The notes beneath the pieces are model-generated. The model was not told where the DNA came from, made no database searches, and saw only the letters and a program-made list of their open reading frames with translations. From positions 3,224,001 through 3,288,000 of the forward strand of contig JASJZC010000002.1 in the NCBI GenBank assembly GCA_037178855.1: a stretch of 64,000 nt of DNA, read 5' to 3'. The position numbers were made by a program, and so were the translations under genes. Position 1 is the first letter of the stretch, and each line of letters starts with the position of its first letter. Shown here in pieces: positions 58,163 to 64,000 of the stretch. This stretch comes from Oscheius sp. JU75. Lineage: Eukaryota > Nematoda > Chromadorea > Rhabditida > Rhabditidae.

Positions 58163-59927
58163 ATGCAGAGCAACTGCTCCAACGGAATGACTCTCCATTT
58201 CCTCGAGCTCATGTTCAAAACGGGAGAAGAGGTCCCGCAAGTCTGGTACAGCTACCTGATCTATTCCACAGAACTCGTAGTTCTATTCGTTGACCTCATT
58301 CTGGCTATTATTCTCCTCTATCTGATCGTCACTATCAAAGTTATCCACATCAACCTGACCAGTCTATTTGTGGTCTTTACCGGCTGCCAGATCCCGGCTC
58401 ATTTCGGCCGAATGGTCTTTATGTACTACGAGATAACTGATCAGATTCAGCAGGGCAGGCTGAAATTTCTATGTGAGAGTATACAGTGTTCAGGGGACTG
58501 CAAGGGCGTCTTTATATACAGTACGATATCCCAATTGGTCTACATTCACATAGTCTGTCATGCCTGTGTGTCTTTCTGTTTAGAGAGACTTTCTGCTCTG
58601 TACCATCTCCAGGTGAAGAATACATGCTTACCGATGTGTCAAACTCTCAACTTATTACCTAGCGGTGAAACACTGATAACCAGAGTTGTGCTCATTCTGT
58701 ACGCTTCTAACTCGCTATTAGGGTACTGTGCAATTAGATCCCACGCTGTTGTGCAAAATTGTCTTTCGCTGTATACGGCTCTCTCCTGACTTCCTACACT
58801 TTTGCACAGAATGTGAATTGCGTTTGCTGAGCTCGTACGGGAGAGACGCTCTGGTCAATAAGGAACAAGGTTGTTTCAAACAGCTGTTGCATTCTGACTA
58901 ATGCAATGGCTGTTTGAGGTCAAAGTTGAAAGCTAAATTGAAAACTGAAAAAGACTGATAAGTTGAAATAAGGAGGTAGCAATTTTAGTTTTACGGAAAC
59001 ATATGGATGGCAACTAGTCTCTCTAAACATAGTTTCAGGACTACGAGCGGAAGAGTCGCCCTCTAATCCCGATAGTTATCATCTCTGCCATGGTAATCTC
59101 TGCCACCCTCTTTGCTGTCGACAATATCTTGAATCCTTCTCATCTTTTCGGTTATGCCATCTACATTCTCGTGCTCCTGACGCTGACTACAACTCTCCTT
59201 GTTCTGATCTTTAGATGGAACAGGAGTATTCTTCACAAGATGGAAGACTCTCCCCTTGACAATGAGTACACTCTGAGCAAGAGGTTTCAGCTCAAAGAGA
59301 ACATGAGAGTCATAACAGTAAGGTCACATTTTGTCACTATAAAACCTTTTTCAGCTAGCCAAATTCACTATAATTTCCGTGGCCTTCTTGCTCTTTTTCA
59401 TGTGCATAATCATCTTGCATATGACGATTGGCGGTTTTACTCCTTTGAATGTTATGATCTTTGAATTGCTGAAGTCCAGGTAAGTATGGACCAAATTGAC
59501 AGTTACATCCGAAGAAAGAGACAGCCGTCAGGCACTGCATCGAGATGCTAGACGGTAAAAATTAGATCAGATGTACTAAAACATGTGCCGATAGTGATTA
59601 GCGTGGTCGAAAACCCTGAGGCAAACCTTTTCTAGGGTTGTTGAGAGTTCTCATCACTATGCTGGTGTTCTTTTAGCTTGTTCATAAGAGTGGACAAGAT
59701 GAAGACAAAGATCGTGCCTAGAGATAGTCATTTTTGCATAAGTCTTTTCCAGTTGTCCCTGTGTCGTGATGCTGACCACCATTTTGGCCATAGACAAATG
59801 GCGTCTCCAAGTTTTCCTCTGGCTCAACATCCAAGCTTCTTCGACAGCCATCCAGCCAAACAAATGCGAAGACACCCTCGTCTACTTCCAGCAATTAGCC
59901 CAGATCTGGGATCAGCCTCAGAAATGA
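58163..59927 (+). CDS. Sre-like 7TM chemoreceptor
   Basis: TM1 LIYSTELVVLFVDLILAIIL, LYLIVTIKVIHINLTSLFVV (TM2 with the KxxHxNL pattern), then GRMVFMYYEITDQIQQG. TM3: YIHIVCHACVSFCLERLSAL; this exon ends YHLQ and the next begins DYERKSRPLIPIVIISAM (TM4). LER(x)xA followed by DYE(x)xSR is the hallmark of Sre receptors. TM5: YAIYILVLLTLTTTLLVLIF. TM6: FLLFFMCIIILHMTIGGFTP. TM7 region: CVVMLTTILAIDKWRLQVFL. The tail ends LAQIWDQPQK at 59927. Start codon 58163 lies 4 nt after TGTTACAG. Confidence 0.82.
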
Positions 59928-60174
59928 AAGTTCGAGATTTCATCTGTATCTTTTTAGCGCCATGAGAGCCCTGAGGATGTTTTATTATATGTTTTATGGA
60001 ATTTTTTGCTCACGTGTCTTATAATCAATAACTTTCATTCTTTCAATTTTCAACCTAAAAAAGATGCCGTTTTCAGTGATAGAAACTTCAAAAAATCGGA
60101 AGAATTGAACTTCTAGGCATCAAAGAAATGACCCACAGTTGAACATAGGGATCAGAAAAGTACTTATACACTGC

Positions 60175-60366
60175 ACGTCATAATTATGAGTCACCCCCCT
60201 AAATTTGCAGTATAGAGCGCACATCACATTTAGAGCTTCAGGACCACTGCCAAACTTTTTCTTGTGCCAAGAAAACCCCAGAAAAAGTATTTCAGACAAG
60301 TATCTCATTTTCCTGAACCATTATCTTCGAAAATTCAAAAAACGCCAGCGTCGTAATTATGAGTCA
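60175..60366. repeat. Direct repeat pair, possible Tc1/mariner end
   Basis: CGTCATAATTATGAGTCA (60176-60193) and CGTCGTAATTATGAGTCA (about 60349-60366) differ at one base and lie about 174 bp apart in the same orientation. A run of CCCCCC follows the first. Such sub-terminal direct repeats occur in Tc1-type inverted repeats; a partner end was not found. Confidence 0.35.
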
Positions 60367-60699
60367 GTACGGGTTTTGCACGGAATTACATAAGGAAAAG
60401 ACTCGAAACGAATCGTAAACATATATTTCGAAATCCTTCCCCGTTAAACTGCAACGACATGCCGAGCAGTGAGAGTCTTGTTCATATTTCTAGGGTCAGT
60501 CACTTTTTCATACGCTTACGGGAGTCTTTATTCAGCTGAGCAATGCCGAGTTCTGTAGAAACATGCTTCAGATGCATCATAAAGTCTTTGATCGCTGTTT
60601 CCGTCTCTGTCGAACTGTCAACCGATTCCTGAACGAGAACAAAATTTCTTCGAGGTTACGGACAAACACAAATGATACAGCTTAGATAAAAAAATTCAG

Positions 60700-61437
60700 A
60701 ATTCGACTGTAATAGGCTTTGCTCGGGTCAGTTATTATGACGAGACTCGAGATTCTGATGGTGATAACGCTGTCGATATCAAGGACACATCTTTTATCAT
60801 TCCTTTCACGTTTGACGATCAGTGCTACACTGCGAATGAACCATTTCTTCACGACATATTGTGGCAGATGAAATCACGAATTTGACCATCTCGTTGGACA
60901 ATGAGTGTCGGCTTGAGCCGAAACCATGGATGGTAGGAGCTGCAGGTTGCTGGATAAACGACTCATAAGGATCTCTTTTGGAAAATTGGAAACTGGTCAC
61001 GGAACTGGTAAGGATAATAGATAGACTGAAAGACATGTTTACCGGGACTCTTTTTTCTCGGAAGCCCAAAGAGCTCTCATACGAAGTGGCCTGACTAAGG
61101 ATTCCTCTGTCAGAGCTCCTAGATTCTGCTGAACAGCTGTATGACTCTCACCTACCAAACAACGGGATCGCTCAAATCGTCCAGGTTCCCCCCAAATAGT
61201 ATTAACTGAGTCAGTATTCAGAAATGGCGTCTAGGAGCTTGGAGTTGCAGGTTCAAACGGATTACTGTAGATAAGCATGAGGATAAGCCAGTTTTGGAAA
61301 TAGTAACTGCGGACTGTTTCACCTTCGAGCTGAACCGGAACAATGTCATCTTCATCTCTAACCCTGACAAAGCTTACGTCATTCTTGCGGAGGAGAGCAT
61401 TTTCAATGAGATAGAAGATAAAGGTATACTGCTCGCT
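60700..61437 (+). pseudogene. Coding-like region with a frame break, unidentified
   Basis: Plus-strand frames read FARVSYYDETRDSDGDNAVD, DTSFIIPFTFDDQCYTANEP, then after a one-base shift near 60862 DEITNLTISLDNECRLEPKP, and further on VTADCFTFELNRNNVIFISN and DKAYVILAEESIFNEIEDKG to a TAG at 61437. Composition and acceptor-like junctions (TTGCAG at 61250) support real coding ancestry. The frame break has no GT..AG solution that I found. Family unknown. Confidence 0.35.
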
Positions 61438-62136
61438 TAGGCCCAAGCCTAAGCTTCTCAGCATCTGTTACGCAGCCGATCTGGTTGAGAGGAAATTCGG
61501 CTGATGAAAATATAGCTAAGTAGAAAAATATAGACGATGAGAATATGGTACATGAATATCGGATTGACTCTGCTTAGCTCACACTTTTAGTGTTTTGTTA
61601 ACTGAACACAGTTTCGTTTAGTACATTCAATCGATCGCTAAATCAGTAAGAAGTATAGCTGAGACAGAGAGACCGCCACGAACTTCTCCAGCGTCATGGC
61701 TTCTGGTGCTTTTCCTGTCGTTGGATACGCCTTCGTTGCAGCCTCCTTGAGTAGCGAAGTACAGGGTGCGCGCCAATTACTTGCGCGGTACGCGATAATC
61801 TTTTTCGACTGTATTTTTCACGTTTTTGCGTGTGTTATCATTTTTTAGTATTTCTTACACATTTATTTTCACTGTTTTTTAGTTTAGACATAATGGCTAA
61901 GTCAAATCAGAAGCGTCCTAGTGTTATCAAAAAAGTGCGGGAGAGACTGAGACGAAATGGAAACCCACAGATGGATGGCCAAGGAGATGAAAATCGGTGC
62001 TACTTCTGTCCGAACCATTGTCAAAAAGCGGCTGAATATGAAGTCTCATCGAAAACAACAAGCTCACTTGCTCACGGAAAAAATGATGAAGATACGAGTG
62101 GAGAGAAGCAAGAAGTTGCTCGGTAATACTTCGGCA

Positions 62137-63885
62137 GGCAACACGCATCATTCGAATTTTTTCGCGCGCAATTTCTTTTTTAGCGCGGATTCAATTTTTT
62201 CCCAGTTTTATCGCTCATTTCGGTCATTTCTGCCGTTTACCCGTAAAACAACGTTTCAAAACAGGAAACCGAGGTTTATACATACATGAAAGATTAAAGG
62301 ACTGCTCTGAAAGTCTGAAATCTGTAGAAAGTGATAGTCAGACGTTTTTCAGTCACTATGGCTCGTCAAGACTCGTCTCTCTTCCAGCTCTGTAGAGAAT
62401 TTGAGGATCCCATACGAAAAACAGCTTTTCTCCGTCAATACGATCTTCTGCCAGCCAACGATCCTGTGGGACAAGACCGAAATGGGGACGAATTCCTCAC
62501 CTTCTGCAGCCAGAAGCCGTACAATCCGAACAAACCGTTCTGTACCGGAAAGATCAAAGAAGCCATAAGGAACGGCAATCCAGTGTTCCGCTGCACCCGT
62601 TGCTGCAGTGAGAAGTCAGTCCATCACGGGTCCTCTGCCTATGACGCTCTTGCTGCCCCTGTCGACTTGCCCGTCTTCAATCACTTGGATGCTGCTGGTC
62701 GTCCACACCAAAAAGTAAGTCTAAATTTTATAACAAGCATACCTTTAGCTGTCCAGGTTGACCCCCAAGATATTGTCTATGTGGCATTTTGTCTTGTCAA
62801 GGATATCCGCGTCTCGACCCTTCCCGACATCATGGGTCGAAAGCTGGGTGATGAATCTGCCGTTCACTGGTCCCAGAAAATCCGCGAGATCATGCTTGTC
62901 GAACTGGAAACCTCACCCAAAATGGGAGGCGTTGGAGAAGTGGTAGAGGTGGACGAGTGCTTCATGAAAGGAAGGCGCAAGACCAATCGAGGCAGGTTCT
63001 TGCAAGGAAATCTTCACGGATATCATGGACATAGGGTCAACAATTACCTTCGACGATCCCAGGGTTAGTATAGTCATTTATCTTCTGAATTCTGCTTTCA
63101 GGTCCATGGCTGTTCGGGATGATTTGCAGGAGTACCCGAGAAGTCCGCGCCTTCTGGGTCAAAGACAGAACCGCCGCCACTCTGATCCCCTTGATCAAAG
63201 ACAACGTTGCCCCTGGCACTATGATCTTCAATGACGAGTGACGCGCGTATCGCCAGGTCATCAACCACGGATACGGCCACCAGGCTGTGAACCACAGCCG
63301 TAACTTCGTGGACCCGGTCACTGGTTGTTCCACCCAGATGATTAAGCGCCAATGGAAAGAGATCAAAAAGCCTCTTCTCCGTCTTGGACCAGGTGTTCGT
63401 GATCGGACCCTCCCTTCTCACCTGGCTCTTCATTGGTGGAAGTCACTAAATGGCCGTCATGTTTGCTCTGACCCTTTCTATCGTCTTCTGGAGTTGATTG
63501 CTAAGCATAACTAGCTTATCCTCCATCTGACTTATTGTTTTTGTGCAGAAAATATATGTTGACCCGTTGACAAGACTTTCTTTCTGGGGAAAAATAAGAT
63601 GAAAACACATCACAGTTCTTCTTTCCAGTCCTTCCGGCGTCACTCTTCTTGAATTGTCTGTAAATACGGAAAAAAGGGTTTCAAAACGGGCTGTAGCTAC
63701 TACATCTATCTTTCTCGATGCATAGCAGACCATTTGTTGAGGACAAAAGAATGATAAAACGAGACAAATACGGAAAAATAGCAGAAATGAGCGATAGGAA
63801 AAGCTTGAAAAAAGGAAAAAATTGAATCCGCGCCAAAAAAGGAATTGCGCGCGAAAAAATTCGAAACATGAAACAAGCTGTTGCC
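62137..63885 (+). mobile_element. IS1595/ISXO2-type (Merlin-like) DNA transposon inside mariner
   Basis: The left end (62151-62240) and the reverse complement of the right end (63770-63865) share long blocks: TTCGAATTTTTTCGCGCGCA, GCGCGGATTCAATTTTTTCC and TATCGCTCATTTC, giving imperfect terminal inverted repeats of roughly 100 bp. Outer bases GGCAACA / TGTTGCC mark plausible termini. No target duplication was recognised. It carries one transposase gene and sits between the two mariner parts. Confidence 0.7.
62358..63514 (+). pseudogene. ISXO2-like (DDE_Tnp_IS1595) transposase with a nonsense codon
   Basis: Cut-and-paste transposase. Start MARQDSSLFQLCREFEDP. A Cys-rich segment FRCTRCCSEKSVHHG is the usual zinc-binding part. 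Introns are 62715-62756 and about 63063-63101. The first catalytic Asp is in VVEVDECFMKGRRKTNRGRF, the second in GTMIFNDE. The next codon, TGA at 63239-63241, stands where the family has Trp (DEWRAY), and the frame then continues RAYRQVINHGYGHQAVNHSR and FVDPVTGCSTQMIKRQWKEI to a stop at 63514. The family's third acidic residue (IExxW) seems to be Lys here (IKRQW). So the protein is inactivated, apparently recently. Confidence 0.75.
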
Positions 63886-64000
63886 AAAGGAAAAATCGTC
63901 GGAAGAAGTGCCCATCCAGCTTCGCTCATGCTTTGGGGAGCCATCACGAAAAGTCCTTTGGTATTCGTCGATGCTGGAGTCATAATCAATCAAGATGTGT

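Larger units (their letters stand above)
61760..64000 (+). mobile_element. Mariner-type transposon, interrupted, runs off the window
   Basis: A TA-flanked end (TACAGGGTGCGCGCC at 61760) is followed at 61893 by MAKSNQKRPSVIKKVRERLR, a helix-turn-helix start. After a frame change comes RWMAKEMKIGATSVRTIVKK and KIRVERSKKLL, typical of mariner N-termini. The frame is then cut by another transposon (62137-63885). At 63890-64000 the mariner reading resumes as GRSAHPASLMLWGAITKSPL and VFVDAGVIINQDV. The catalytic segment between these parts is missing, so the copy is dead. Its right end is outside the window. Confidence 0.75.

Noticed and set aside
61231-61464. 77-codon minus-strand frame
   Set aside because: The plus strand over the same bases gives a more protein-like sequence preceded by an acceptor; the minus frame is probably its shadow.
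1-64000. CRISPR arrays, bacterial operons, rRNA genes, intact tRNA genes
   Set aside because: Introns throughout and animal protein families rule out bacterial DNA. No regularly spaced repeats, no rRNA blocks, and no tRNA-like segment folds completely by eye.

Overview
This is animal nuclear DNA, most probably from a nematode. Coding exons are separated by many very short GT..AG introns (33-45 nt) that usually end in TTTCAG. Nine seven-transmembrane receptors resemble nematode chemoreceptor families (Srt-, Srg/Srv-, Sri/Srh- and Sre-like). Many start codons sit a few bases after a splice-acceptor-like sequence with no visible donor, as expected for spliced-leader trans-splicing. The species cannot be named from sequence alone.

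Layout. 0.4-2.4 kb: CYP4-type cytochrome P450 (-). 2.4-5.2 kb: decayed repeats. 5.3-8.7 kb: two paralogous GPCR genes arranged tail to tail. 9.5-15.6 kb: Melted/VEPH1 homologue (+). 15.9-19.8 kb: three minus-strand housekeeping-type genes, namely an unidentified conserved protein, TAF13 and PDCD10/CCM3. 20.9-25.2 kb: a RUN plus Rubicon-homology protein of the PLEKHM1/Rubicon group (+). 26.0-34.0 kb: three related Srt-like GPCRs (+) with an intronless kelch gene between the second and third. 34.8-36.3 kb: Srg/Srv-like GPCR (-). 38.1-40.9 kb: multi-repeat cysteine-rich secreted protein (+) with a complete small cysteine-rich gene nested antisense in one intron. 41.1-45.2 kb: ZNF598 ubiquitin ligase (-). 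46.7-51.5 kb: Sri/Srh-like GPCR (+), an unidentified gene (-) and an Srg-like GPCR (-). 52.1-53.1 kb: LINE reverse-transcriptase relic and a family fragment. 53.7-55.4 kb: ABHD4/5 hydrolase (+). 56.5-57.1 kb: DDI1-like aspartic protease (+). 58.2-59.9 kb: Sre-like GPCR (+). 61.8-64.0 kb: mariner-type transposon interrupted by an IS1595/ISXO2 (Merlin-type) transposon and running off the window.

Housekeeping genes (transcription: TAF13; ribosome quality control: ZNF598; proteasome-linked proteolysis: DDI1; insulin/TOR-linked growth: Melted; STRIPAK signalling: CCM3; endolysosome/autophagy: RUN-RH protein) alternate with fast-evolving chemosensory and secreted genes. No pathway links them. Notable non-genic structure: a roughly 500-720-bp repeat present three times in the same orientation (two copies inside introns), several tRNA-derived relics with A- and B-box-like sequence, and a repeat/gene family shared by the 3, 48.6 and 51 kb regions. 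Exon boundaries below were derived by eye from reading frame, splice consensus and paralogue comparison; no search or alignment program was run.
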